Assembly: GCA_013399015.1 (NCBI GenBank) | Contig: VWZX01005690.1 | Coordinates: forward strand, 3,472,001 to 3,536,000 | DNA: 64,000 nucleotides | Reading direction: 5' to 3' | From: Galbula dea | Taxonomy: Eukaryota > Chordata > Aves > Piciformes > Galbulidae | In this document: one piece after another, positions 13,833-26,100 of the stretch | Layout of the letters: every line of letters begins with the position of its first letter | How positions within the stretch are numbered: the first letter of the stretch is position 1 | Notes under the pieces: model-generated | Told to the model about the DNA's origin: nothing | Database searches by the model: none | Seen by the model: the letters and a program-made list of their open reading frames with translations, nothing else | Made by a program: the position numbers and the translations under genes

Positions 13833-14243
13833 GAAGAAGCACTTTTTAAAATGCTCTCCAGGAGGTCCAGCTCCAGGCTGACTTCTGCAGATAAGAAACA
13901 GTATCTAGCTTCCTCTCTCTTCTGCTATTTGCATGCTGCTGCTGTATCGTGGTATTCCTCACCTTCAGTGGCAGCATACAGCTGCTGCTTCTCTTTCCAC
14001 TGAGATCCACTATAATGAATGGTACTAGCTGACAAAATGCAAACAGACCCTACTGCCACAGAAGAAGTTTTCTGTGCTTTTTAAAACATAGTGAAAATTT
14101 CTTCTTACCTGTGAGAGGTTGAATATGACAAAATTTTAAAGTATTAATGTGGAACTTGAGTAAAAAAATATTTTTTCCTCATTTGTAATTTGATTTAATT
14201 TTTATTTATTAATTTGATTTGAGTCTCTTATTTATTTATTATC
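13833..14243. other. AT-rich spacer
   Basis: A/T-rich sequence with TTTATT-type low complexity near 14195-14240. No gene or repeat family was recognised. Confidence 0.45.
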
Positions 14244-14728
14244 TCACCAGCATGAACTGTAATGATGAGATGGAGTTCCCACACTTTCTTTATGCCATCT
14301 CAGACCATCCTTATGTGATGAGTTGGACTCTTGTTGCTGAGCTGCCTTGTAAGCATTTATGAAATCCAATATTGAAGTACAGGAGGTCGACTCTGAAGTG
14401 AAAAATTTCAGGCTTCCTAGTTTTTGAATAATGTTTCTTGATTCAGAATTGATGACTCTTATACATGCTTTTGCTGCAATGAGAATACACTCTTCTTCAA
14501 CATGTATATCACAGCCCCTACTTTCAATTACACGCATGAAATTCTTCACAAGAAATCGCCCACAGGTGTTGCTGTCTCCATCCTGTTGAAATACTCCCTG
14601 GCGCTCCCTGGTGTTGGGAGGATGCTTGTCTTTCAAACAGCAGTTTTTAGGATTGGGCATGCCTCTGTCTCTGATTCTGATTCCAGCATTTGTTCCTTTT
14701 GTTCTGATCACCTTTTCAACCAGCTCTC
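14244..14728 (-). CDS. candidate terminal exon, unknown protein
   Basis: On the minus strand the frame is open for about 160 codons up to a TGA at 14246-14244. At its 5' side lies an acceptor-like sequence, a pyrimidine-rich stretch with cttacag (ending 14734) and a second tttag (ending 14729); the second gives an exon starting at 14728. The peptide is Lys/Arg-rich at first. Its middle part (from CGRFLVKNFMRVIE to SRNIIQKLGSLKFF) looks helical, and the C-terminus is Ser/His-rich. No domain was recognised. There is no good ATG at the start, so if real it is an internal-to-terminal exon. Starting at 14728 its phase fits the end of the candidate at 41900-42060. A chance frame is a serious alternative. 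Confidence 0.25.
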
Positions 14729-17700
14729 CTAAACTGTAAGACAGAGAGTCTTACTGAAAGGGCGAAACCAGCTGTAGCTTTCAGGAAAATCATGAATGTT
14801 TTTGAGGCTGTTGATAAAGATGTGAGATTTTAAAGTGACTCCATTCCTATGATGTGGCATATTAAATCTTTTACACTGCACATTTAGAGTTACTCTGGGA
14901 ACATTATTTATTTTCAGTGGTGAATTTAGTGATAAACTCTGTGGTTTAGTCAACTGGTGCAGGTATGTGGATGCTTCCTAGAAGTGGTTTTGAAAAAGCT
15001 AATCTTAATTTTATTTTCATAAGCAGTAGCAAAAAATGAAAACTGACCTATTTTTGAGTGCTTCTTGACTCATAAATGATTCTATTATTCCTCTTTTACT
15101 AGTATATTAACCGCTAAATCCAAGCTATGCATTACTTACTGCGCCAGTATTGTGTAACTGTCTCAAGAGACATGGTATATGGTATATATTGGTATATATT
15201 TTTAAAATCAAAATTGAGTTCACCAAGTTGCAGCAGTAGTTTTCACTTGAGAAGTGTAAAATCTGAATTTCAAATTCACATTCATGTAGGCTTCAAATCT
15301 GAATTCACTGCAAATGAATCACATTCTGTGATTACAGTTTCTTGATAAAAGAACTTATAGATATGAGCTCTCCTTTGTAGATTTAGTTTGTGGAATTTTC
15401 TTGCTTTCTATCAGTCTGGTATGTGTCCACACCATAGGGATCTCTGCTTTACAAATAGAAATTATGGATCAGACACATGGATAAGGCTATCTGCAATTCC
15501 TGTTAAAGGGAGCTTAGCATGCAAATCACTTGGATGTTTTCAAATATTTCAGCCAAAGTGAGTATGTGGTCTGACTTTATTACTGTGGGAAAGCCACAGG
15601 CAACATTTTCAGTTGTGTAAACTGATCCAGTAAGTTCAGCTTTGCTGATTTATGTTAACTGATGATCTGACCCAATGTTTAAGGGATACTAAACATATCA
15701 GACATATAATAAAAATAATTGTTGACTGACTGTTTCTTACAGAGCTCAAACACAGAGAATGGGCATTTAAGCCTTTTGTAGCATTCAATATTTTAAATGA
15801 TGGTTGAATGCAATAGAGCTATTCTAATCTGTGCCAGCTAAGCATCTGACATGGTAGTTCTGAATGCTGTTAAGATCACTTGGCTGTTTCTGTTTATTGT
15901 AGTATAATACAAGAGCAATGGGACAGTTGGCAAACTTAAATGGCAACAGGATTACTATAGATAAGAAGAGATATTTTCCAAGCAGACAACTGTTGGGTAG
16001 TATCCTGCCCCCTAATATTTTAAGGTAAATAGATTAAGATTACAGAATCACTTTTTCCAGGATAAAAATATAAGCTGGTCCTGAGTTCTGTTTCACTTGT
16101 GAGTTGACTGCAAGTTTCTGCATGCTAGATACATGCTTTCTGTTAGGCATAGTGCTGCTTTGTTTTCATTATGGATGAGCACAATGGTGGTCGGAGGAAG
16201 AAGATTCTATTTTTCTTTGAATCATTTGACACTTTTCTCTGTCAGAGGAAATGATCCTGGCTCAAAGGACTCATCAGTCTGTCCAGAATTAGCAATTTCC
16301 AAACGACTAGGTCAATGAAAGGATTTGCTAGGTATCAATTCCTCAGCCTTTTAGGCAGTTTAAAAAGAACTCTCTTCTGGCATCTTTCCAGATTTTATAT
16401 TGTGCCTGGAATTTCAGCCTCCAGCCTTTCACTTCAGTTCACTGGAGTTTACCCAGTGATCATTTGATGTTGATGTTTTGCTTTGACACGGTGCTAACAT
16501 GATGTGCTGAGGATGGAGAAAATATCAAAGAGCATAAAAAACTCTTTTGCTGTTTAAAAATATTTGAAACCAAATCTAAACTTTGCTGATAGCTGAATCC
16601 TTTCTTTTTGTGATTTTTGGATCAGATAGACTTTTTATCCAAACTATTTATCCTAATCAGCAGTTGGAGGAGAGGAATGTTAAATAAACTATTTTATTCT
16701 GATTCTTTCTCTGGATGTTTACCAGGCTGTTGACAAAGGCCAGAGAATGTTTAATGGCTTGGTGGGGAGACTTGAAACAGAAGTGGGGATCACACTGGAT
16801 GCTCCTTGTTTGCTTTCTTTCACAGTGCAACAAAAGGGAAATGATGACAGACCACCTCTTGATACCCAGTTTGATTAAGAAAATTTATCATGTTCCTTGT
16901 CACGAGTTCAAGTCTCCCACATTGAATAATATAAACATTCTCAAACAAAGCCAGAAATAGTCAGATAAGACTCAGATGTCTCTACCAGAGAATCGTATTG
17001 AGTCTAGAAACGTGAATGTGACCTCAAAATAACTCTCATCTAGAACTGGGGAGGATTTAAAAGTACATTAAAACCTTCTCCCTGTGCCATCAACTCAGGT
17101 CTCCCAGTTTGGAGAGAGGAGAAGTAGTGTCCTCCATTTCTGAAGTCCATTCATTCCTTTTGCTGACAGTAATCAGACACATAATCAGGAACTCATTATT
17201 TCCTGGAACTTTGAATTTGTTTTCATTCTGTCAGTTCACATATAGAAAATTATCCCCCAAATTAGAACAGCATTTTGGCAGTCACATTAGAGAATATTAC
17301 AAAGGAGATAAAAGTGGCGGAGAGTAAAAATATATTTCAAGACTGTGTCATCAGATTTATCTTACCGAAGCAAGAAGGTTATTTTTTTGACATGAAGAGC
17401 TACATATAAACAAAAAATGTACACATTTGTCATTTAAAGAATTTTGCTCTGTTTGTGGTTTTGTACACTTCTGAGCTGGCACTCCAGGATGTAACTGAAA
17501 AAACATTTCTTTAGTGACTGACACACAGAAATCATGCATTTTAGTAGTGTGTTCTGGAATACACTTATGGTGGCCAATGGACGCTTTTGAGAAACAAAGC
17601 TGAGAACCTGCACTTTCATATGGAAAATTGAAGGCTGTGTTTGCATGAATGTTACAAGGAAGGAGTGGAGAGGAAATCTGACATCAGCAATAGTGCTGGT

Positions 17701-20700
17701 TTTCTGCCATCCAAATTTGGGTTGCTGTAGGAACACTTCAGAGTGAAGATATCCTCTATCTTAAATAATGGCAATCTCCACAAGTGTGACACATCCATTA
17801 AGTGGAATCCTTCCACCTGAAGCCAAGGCTTTTTAGAGCTTCAATACATCCAAACTGTGCTTTGAATTTTGAACAACCAGGAAAAAGAGAAAAGATTAAA
17901 TTCAGTAAACAACGTGCAGAGGCAAATAGTTTTTCCAGCCTTAGAATTGAGTCTTAGTGCCTTAGCCCTTCATCTCTGGAGACCTGATTCTCATTCCAGG
18001 ATAGGTAATAAATAATATGCTTGTTTGGTCAAGTGGTTATCTTCCGTTTGCCAACTTTTAGGGTTCTTGTTGTATATTGTAGAGTGGCTTTTCACAGGTT
18101 GATTATCTTTACTTTAGAGTAAACTCCAAAGCAGAGTTTTCAGCACACTGTGGTAGATAGGTGGGTGGTAGAAAAATAACCTTTATTTTTGTGTAATACA
18201 TATGGTAGACATGTGGCAGAAAACAGAAAATGACAGGGGATTTAAAACACCATCAGAGAAAATCAAAGGGATGAAGTCAAATGAAGCAGATGGGCTTATG
18301 ATGTTAGTGAGAGTTCATAGGAATCTTTAGATAGAAATTACATAATAATTTTGCTTGCTACATCTCCAGTAGTATAGATGTAGAATTTTTACAATAAAAG
18401 GTATGTCTGGTCCCTACAAATTCCTGATGCAGTTAAAAACAAGAAAAAAAAAAAAGGTCAAAAGCTCTGAAGGATGGATCATAGCTTAAATCTAGGGAAT
18501 ATTACTTGTACAGTAAAATTACCGAGTACATTCATGTAAAATATTGAAGAGTATTTGAAAAGGTATTGTCACATGGAATATTGGATTGTTTTGTTTGGAA
18601 ACTTTTAAATCTGTAAGTATTCAGAACTTTGACCTAGGGGTGAGAGGTCAGACAATAAATATGGTTAAATGGTGAGTATTTCTCGTCTACAGATATTTCA
18701 CCTTGGGATACGCTTCTTATATGAGTACCGTTTAGCTAGATAAACACTTTAATTACTGTAGAGAGCTGCAGTGTTTCAGAGGAAGACAGTTACTAAATAC
18801 AGTCTTCACTCTAGACTTGAAGCTGGAGTGTAAATCCCTGAGACATGGATGTTGGAAGAGAAGGCCTGGGACTGATGTAATGATCTGTGATAATGAGTTT
18901 CCTCATGATGACTTCATATTCTGTGCCTGAAACTTGCCTTAGGCTGATGCTTCAACCAAGACAGTATTTTTGCTGTTTATTTAGATTGAAGATTTGTTGG
19001 TAAAAGAGTGGGATGTAACAGGATGCAGAAAGGACTTGGACTGGATAGGTGCCCTGAATCCTAGTGACGGCAGCAAAGGTACTACTTAAAGAGCTTTTTA
19101 CTGTTGCCCTTGCCAGTTTGCACTGTAATCTCCCAGTATAACCTAGCTGAAACCAGCAGAACTTGTATCAGTGAATTTATCAGTCTTTAGACATTCATAA
19201 AGGTGGGTAAAATTGACTCTCTCTCTTGAACAGTACTATCTTCTGTGAGATACTGTTTTGATATTTGAGAAAATGAATGAATTTTTGCCATTCTTCTTGG
19301 CCTGTTTCAATTGTCCATATTCTACATTTTTTTTTAGTCTAGGCTATTTAGGCTCTTGTCATGTTACCAAACATCAGTGATAGAGGCTATGCTGGAAAAT
19401 CTCATTCCTGAAGAAATAGGATGTTTTCTGGTAACAGATACTTCATAAGTCATCAGTGACTTGAGCATTTCTCTCTTTTTCCATGGGTAGGACAGAATAT
19501 AATTGTTTGGAATGTGGATTCTTATTTCTCCTTTTACATTTGTTGACAGCTCTTGGCAATTTGAACTTTAGTATGGGGAAAGGAGTATGGTATCATGATG
19601 AATTCACTTGGAAGAGTATCCATCTCACTTACTGGACATCATTGGAAGTGAAGGGCTATTTGATATTATAAACTGTGTGGGTCTGAGGCATGGGTTAAGT
19701 TGAAGTTTGTTATTTTGGAGGAAGTAGAAACATAGGGGCATAACAGAAGTGGAAGTAACTTCCTGATTCTCAACCCAAATTTGCATTGGACTGAAGATAG
19801 ATTTGAGGTCCTTGTGTATTCATACAGAAATGTTGGCTCTTGTGACAAACAGAATTTAGGAAGGTTGCCTTTAAATAAAATTCAGATAAACTTTGGTAAA
19901 GTGTTGATCAGATTGTAATACCACAGTGATTAGGTCAGAACCTGTGGGTAATCATGCAATTATTATCCATATTAGCAGATTCAAGCTGACCAATGTGCTT
20001 AGATAAAGAACATTTAGGTTTGTATAGGTTATATGAAAAAATTGAAAACTACATGTGGACTGGGCATCTGCACTGGAAGTACAATGCAAGAGGAATAGAA
20101 AACCAGCAGGAAACTATTGCAGAAGACTTTTCCAGCTAAAGACTTATTCTAGTGTTCAATGTACTGTGCCTACAGCACTAAGCAAAAATGTAAGCTTTTT
20201 CACTTGGTAGCTGTGCTGAATAAGAGAGAAATTACTTGTGCTGAGTAATACATTTAAGGTTATTTCATGTAGATATTTCAGTGGGAGTATGAATATTTCT
20301 GACATGATAGTGTTCTGATGACAATGTGAATAAAGTGCATGCTTCCAGATCCTGTTGACATACCCTTTAAAGACATAAGGCAAACATTTAAATCAGAGAT
20401 GAGAGCATGTATGGGAACAATTTTCAATTGTATGACTCCATGCAGATTTAGTAGTAATGTTCTTTATTATCCATATATGTGTAAAGCTACAAGATCTGAT
20501 ACACAACTGCAGCATCAACATGGCATGGGCCAGTCAATTACATTTGGAACTTAAGAAAAGTATGTTCATGCTGCCATTTTTCTTAAACTTTGGGAAGGAT
20601 TAATGAATCTAAGAAACATAAAAATGGAGTCAAGCAAAGTGATGCTGATCAGTAAGGAGGAGTGTACATCAGTCACTGAAAACGTGTGTGGTGGTAATCA

Positions 20701-21069
20701 TCAGAAAACTTTGGGGACTGGAAAGCCTGCTGTGGCTTGCAGTACTTGTTAAACTCTCACCAAACTTAATTGGATATGAATATACTTCACTGTCCTTTGC
20801 ATCTTGGAATGTCTTTTGCACTGCTGTTTGCTTATAGGATTTTTTATTATTATTATTTTCTATAAATGGGGACAGTATTTAAAGGGCATTACAGTGGTAT
20901 TGGCACAGACTATAAAATTCATCAGATGTTCACTGCTTGGAAATACAATACACTCCCTCTCTCACTCTTTGATCTTTTAACTAGAAAAAAAAAAGGGAAA
21001 TGACACTTCCAACCTTTTGTTTAAGGCTTTTAATTTAGCTTTATAACACACTCAGAGCACATACTGCTG
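14729..21069. other. unique AT-rich sequence, no gene accepted
   Basis: Nothing was recognised with confidence. Around 17.36-17.83 kb two or three overlapping minus-strand frames are open together, with no clear exon borders. A short imperfect tandem of 'ggtatat' words lies at 15174-15200. Confidence 0.4.
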
Positions 21070-21205
21070 TGTCTATTTAGTAGATCAAGAAACTGTGGGA
21101 CAGAGAGGTTAAATGACTTATCTAAGTAGCAACAAAGACTCAGTGACAGAACTGGAAATAGAAGCCAAATGTCTTATCTCTCATATCTTTGGTCCAAGTC
21201 ACCAT
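21070..21205 (+). mobile_element. MIR-like ancient SINE relic
   Basis: This is the clearest MIR-type relic in the window. It reads 'tagatcaagaaactgtggg', then 'acagagaggttaaatgactt', then a 'cagtgacagaactggaaat' segment, in the same order as the classic MIR core (gaggaaactgaggcacagagaggttaagtgactt ... gtggcagagc). Both the tRNA-derived 5' head and the LINE-like 3' tail are eroded. It is ancient and inactive. Confidence 0.7.
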
Positions 21206-22851
21206 TCAAGATTAAAAATCAGATAAAACTCAGGAGCTTGGCTGCTGAGGAAACTGGTAAGTTGAGTTCAGAGATTCTTATGCTTACAATTAAATTTGTT
21301 TGTGATTCAGGTGCCAAAATAGTAAATTAGATATAAATTCTAATGCAATTCTTACTTTTGCATGATTGTTTTTATTTGAAAGTGCAAAAGCAAATCAGAC
21401 TTTGCAGGGGAGCATTCTAGTTTCAATGATATTTTTTGACTCAGGAGAGGCCTTGCAGGTTCAAAGTGGATTTTCTAGTTACAGAAACCCAACCCAGAAA
21501 CACTGGATGTGATGATGACTAAATGGTTGCCGTGCTTACCCTCAGTTTGGGGGAAAAAGGCTCAGTCTGTGTTGCATTGATTTAGAGTGGTGAGGTGAAT
21601 TTGTCTATTTTGCATCATTTGGGGGCACTGGTTATTCTAGTCACACACTTGTTGTTTACACTCAAAATACTCTAAAAATTGTCTCTTTTAACTAAATACT
21701 GCACAGGCAAATCTTCAGAAAAATATTTGTTTTCTCTGAAAATATCCTTTCTCACCCAGCTTCTAATATAGATCCTTCAGCAGTCTGTGAGTAACATGTT
21801 TGCAGTCAGCAGCAATCTAAATCATCATTATATAGCCTATACAAAATATCTGAGCCATCAAGACCAGTTGTTTGCAACACAAAAATGTTGTACAGTAAAT
21901 GCAACACATTTCCATTGGTTTTTGACAGTTTTACTAAACCAGCCAAAGCCTGAATGAATTTTTAATCAGAATATCCTACTTGATTGTAGAAATTATATTT
22001 TCTGTTCAGGCCAGAGGTATGTTGTAGCAGAAGGCAGGGGCTAAACACAGTTGTGATGTGGAGAGCAGAAGCTCTGCAAACCATATGACTGTATGTGACC
22101 CAGAGTTTGTGGTGTGCTAAGTGATGCTAACTGGAGGGGAAAAGGAAGGAGAGAGTAGTACAGCCCTCCTGAGGTTCCACTGCAGTCTGCCCCTAGGAAG
22201 AAGCCTACTTCATGTGTTTAATTCGGATTTCTAGTCTTCAGGACTCTTATGTTTATCTATTTAAAAAATCTTTTTTTGTTTTAAAGAAACTAATTGGATG
22301 CTGCATCCACGAGTCCAACTTTGTAGTTAACATATTGGGATGCTTGGATTGGAGCCATCTCTGTATTTTACTTTCTGATTTTTGGAGCATTATGTCATGA
22401 TGAAACCAGAGAAAGTGTGTAATAGATCCATCCCCTTGTTATCTGTGATCTTACTAGTTCCACAGCTTGCAAATCCTCCAAATTAAGTTCACATATCAGC
22501 ACTTCAGTAGTCTTCAGCAACATCAGCTTGACACAACATAACAAGCTTTCTGATACTGAAACGAATGGCTGCCCTCTTAGTAGCAGTGGTATAAACTGGA
22601 TTTAATTTCTTTAATGGCTGAGTAACTTTTGTTCAGATACTATAGGAATTTATTTCAAAACCCAACCCCTTATTGTGTGTGTGTGTGTGAATTAAAATTT
22701 GTCAGTGAATGGTCTCTTTCTCTGCAGAAAGCTGGAGGCAGCTGAAGTCTGATACCAAGCAGAGAAGTCCTACTGATCTGTATAGAAAAGAACATTGCAA
22801 ATTTACCTGTTCAAAAGTTAGCAAATGATCATTGTGTTTTTATAGATAACA
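21206..22851. other. unique sequence, nothing recognised
   Basis: No gene or repeat family was seen apart from a short GT microsatellite at 22674-22689. Confidence 0.45.
22674..22689 (+). repeat. (TG)8 microsatellite
   Basis: Eight uninterrupted TG units. Short and probably only weakly polymorphic. Confidence 0.85.
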
Positions 22852-23112
22852 TCAGCTTGGTCTCCTCCTGCCACAAGAACTGCAGTTAGGATGTTTAATG
22901 GCATAATCATAGACGGCACTTTTAGGAAGCATACTGAGCACAGGATGAACAATCCTCTTCCTGCAGCCCTTTGCCTCATTTACTGGAGACCTTCTAAGCT
23001 GTGCAGTGAGCGAGGCGAGGGACTGCAGGACAATGGGCTCATTCACTGCAGAACACTGATTCATTCCTGCATCACCTTTCACTCTGTGTGGGGAATGAAA
23101 CCAAGGAGCTAT
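22852..23112 (-). CDS. candidate terminal exon, unknown protein
   Basis: A good acceptor on the minus strand (ttttttccacag, ending 23113) is followed directly by an open frame of 86 codons to a TGA at 22854-22852. The frame also continues open upstream to 23337. The peptide starts IAPWFHSPHR, has a basic middle part (GCRKRIVHP) and ends with a Cys pair and basic residues (CSSCGRRRPS). I recognise no family. The local GC content is raised compared with the flanks. If this is an exon, its phase-0 start does not match the phase at which the 41900-42060 candidate ends, so at least one further exon or an unrelated transcript would be needed. A conserved non-coding element is an alternative. Confidence 0.28.
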   Translation of the reverse strand: MAPWFHSPHRVKGDAGMNQCSAVNEPIVLQSLASLTAQLRRSPVNEAKGCRKRIVHPVLSMLPKSAVYDYAIKHPNCSSCGRRRPS

Positions 23113-26100
23113 CTGTGGAAAAAATAGTATGTGGTTTGTGTAATTAAAGATTGTATCATAATCTACAAGCACAAGAGAACTGTAGGACAGCTCAAAAGGC
23201 ATGCTGGGTTTGCAGATTTCTTCAATGTTGGATGTCCGATGTTGGCACTGCCAGAATGGGTGTTTTCTTGTAGCTTTTTTGATTTTGTTGTAAGGTATAC
23301 ATGTACACACATGGAAGTTGTTGTTCCTTATGTTCATATAGAATTGACAGTAATTTTAATATGTGAGCTGATTAAATCTGAACAGGATTATCCATGTCAG
23401 TAAATGTGGCTTTTTCAAAACAGTAATTTTCATAGGAAAGCATTCTTCTTTTATTTTTTTTTTAATACTTCTTTTCTGAAGATTTCAGAGGAGATGGAAA
23501 TATTTCAGGTCTGTCAGTGTTTAATTTCTGCCTCAGCATAAGCTTTAAAATGACATATAAAAATTGTTGCTTTGGATCTTTCATGCATTTCTTCCCAATA
23601 GAAAAGATGCTGTGCATCTGGACTATGTTTTCCATACTGCATGGCAGTCAGTCCCTGGGGAGCTATGCTAGCAGAGAGAATAGATCCTTTTATTTCAGTT
23701 TAGATTTGACAGATCAGATAAAATATGTTGATTCAGGGATATTGAAATAATTCAGCTAAAAAGCTGAAAAAGAATAAAGAGAAATTTTTAGCTTTTGTCT
23801 GAGTTAATTATAAAAAAAAATAAGTATCAGAATATTAGACTTTCCCTTGGGGTAGAATGTTCATATTTGATCAGCTATGCCACTTAGAGATTAGGCAAAG
23901 CAGATGCTTGTATTGCAAATTCTGATTAAGACATACCATCTTATTTTTATTTTTATTTTTTAATTATTTATATCCTATTTCAGGCTCTATGTGTGGTCTG
24001 GACAGGGCCTCAGTAGAGCAGAGACTTCAAGACTTGTGCCAAGCTGTGCAATGTTATGGTGGTCTGATGATATGGCTTGCTGCTATTTTCTATTTTAATA
24101 ACAACTGTTTTCTTTTAACATTATGAAGCTGGCAGTTGTTAATGTTTTTAATTGAACTACCCATGAAATGTGAATGATAGGTGAAGGATGATCCAGAATT
24201 AATTAATAATATTAATAACAGGGCTAGAGTTTATTTTGCCTACAGATAATCCCTTCCCTGGGAGTAGCCAATAGTCTCAGCATTTGTACGTATGTGTCTC
24301 CATCACCACCACAGACCTTAATACTTTGTATGGTCTGTTTCCCTTTAAATGCTCCTTCAGACTTGAGTTCACATGTCTTTCCTTAGCTCATACTACTTTT
24401 GTATCAGAGCCAACAGCCTGACATCACTTCTAAAAAAGAATGAATGGGGTTAAAGTACCCAAGTACTGATACATTGCTCTTATGGCTGTTCCCCATAGTT
24501 TTGACTGCTGAGCAGTCAGCTATTGGTAATTGGTGGAGAGCAAACAGCTGAAATTCAGATTGTAGTTTTCTTGTGAACTGTATAACAATTTTCTTAGTCT
24601 GACAGTGAAATACTTCCTTTAGGAAGAGTCCTTCCTCATAATGTCACTGTCAGGAAGGTTACCCAGTCTGTGTTATTCCCACCCTAGACAGATTAATTTA
24701 CAGAGGTCGTACTTGTTTCAAACACATACACATCTAAACTGCACTGTGGTGTGCTTACTGGTACAGCAACTCCAGCTCCCTGGGTCAACACATGTGAAAA
24801 GAGATTTGGGAACCTCATCCAGGACAGGCCAGTAGGCTCTCATTATCCAGCCATCTGGACCCCAGATTACTGCAGATAGAACATTTATGAATTCAGCTCA
24901 TTTTATTTTGAGTTATAGAGTTTTGAATTCACTGTATTCCTTCATCTACAATAAACAAACACGTGTATGTGTACACACACTACTGCCTTTATAGGCTGTA
25001 CCTACTTTCTCACTCACACTCTGATTAGCTTCACTGAACTTGCTCCTGTGGAAGTCTTATCATTCATCTTTCATGTGCTTCATCTCTGTGTGCTTATTAT
25101 TTCCACTCTTACCTCACACTGCTCCTTCTCTTTCACTGACTGACTTCAGTGACATTTACAGTGTTACAGGAAGATGATTTCTCTCTTTATCTGTTTGCTA
25201 AATGAGTGTCATGACTATGTGTGGAGGGAGAAACCTGACAGTACAAGTATGGGAAGCAATTACACGTGATACACTCTGTAGCTTTTATATTTCTATTTTA
25301 TATTAACGATTACTGTGAAATGAGAAGCCAGGCCTTTGAACAAAGAAATATATAACAAGCTGGGACAAGTGTGGTGAGGCAAATATCCATGTGGAACAAA
25401 TATTTCTATAAACTGATTCAAGAGCACAGGAGAATTTTTAAGGGACTCATTTGCAGGACATAAATGCTGACCTTATGGAGTCTCTATGTATAAGAAGCTT
25501 CCTCGAAGTTATTATACTGTAAAGTACAAAATAGAGTTACATGGAATATTGTATAGAGAGCATTGCCTCCTGAAGCCTTATCTTGCCTTAATCTCTGAAA
25601 CACGGAGCTGAGGGATCATTTGGGGATAGCCACACTGTCTGAATTTGGGCACTCAAAAGCATCCAGCCTGGAGGACTAGCCTTTCCAAACCCCTTATAGG
25701 GACTCAGTGGAGGATATGGTCTCATCTAGAGACTACTTCTGAAAAACTGCCTGACAATTGCCAGTTCTTCTCTACTTACTGGGGAAATATCAGGGAGGAA
25801 GACAGAATACTAAGTCAGTAGGCTCAGGTAAGTGGTGTGAAATGCCTGTATGAGTCCACACTGTCTTCTGTCAGTTCCAGCTATCTCCATGCTGCCACTC
25901 CCACCTCTCCACCTCCCGCCCCCCTCAAAGTTAAATTGTATGAAGATGTAGTAGAGTGGATTTTTTTCTGCTTGGAAAGCACAGGCATATATGGCATTGC
26001 AGGTGTTTTGGATAAGCCCCCTCTAGTATGGTATGTGCTGTACAATTGTCTGAGATTGTGAAGGACTGGGTGGCTTGAACCCGTGCATTACTCTAGGCAG

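Noticed and set aside
17357..17830. Several minus-strand open frames, one reading GFHLMDVSHLWRLPLFK
   Set aside because: Two or three frames are open together, acceptors are weak, and no phase link to neighbours could be shown.
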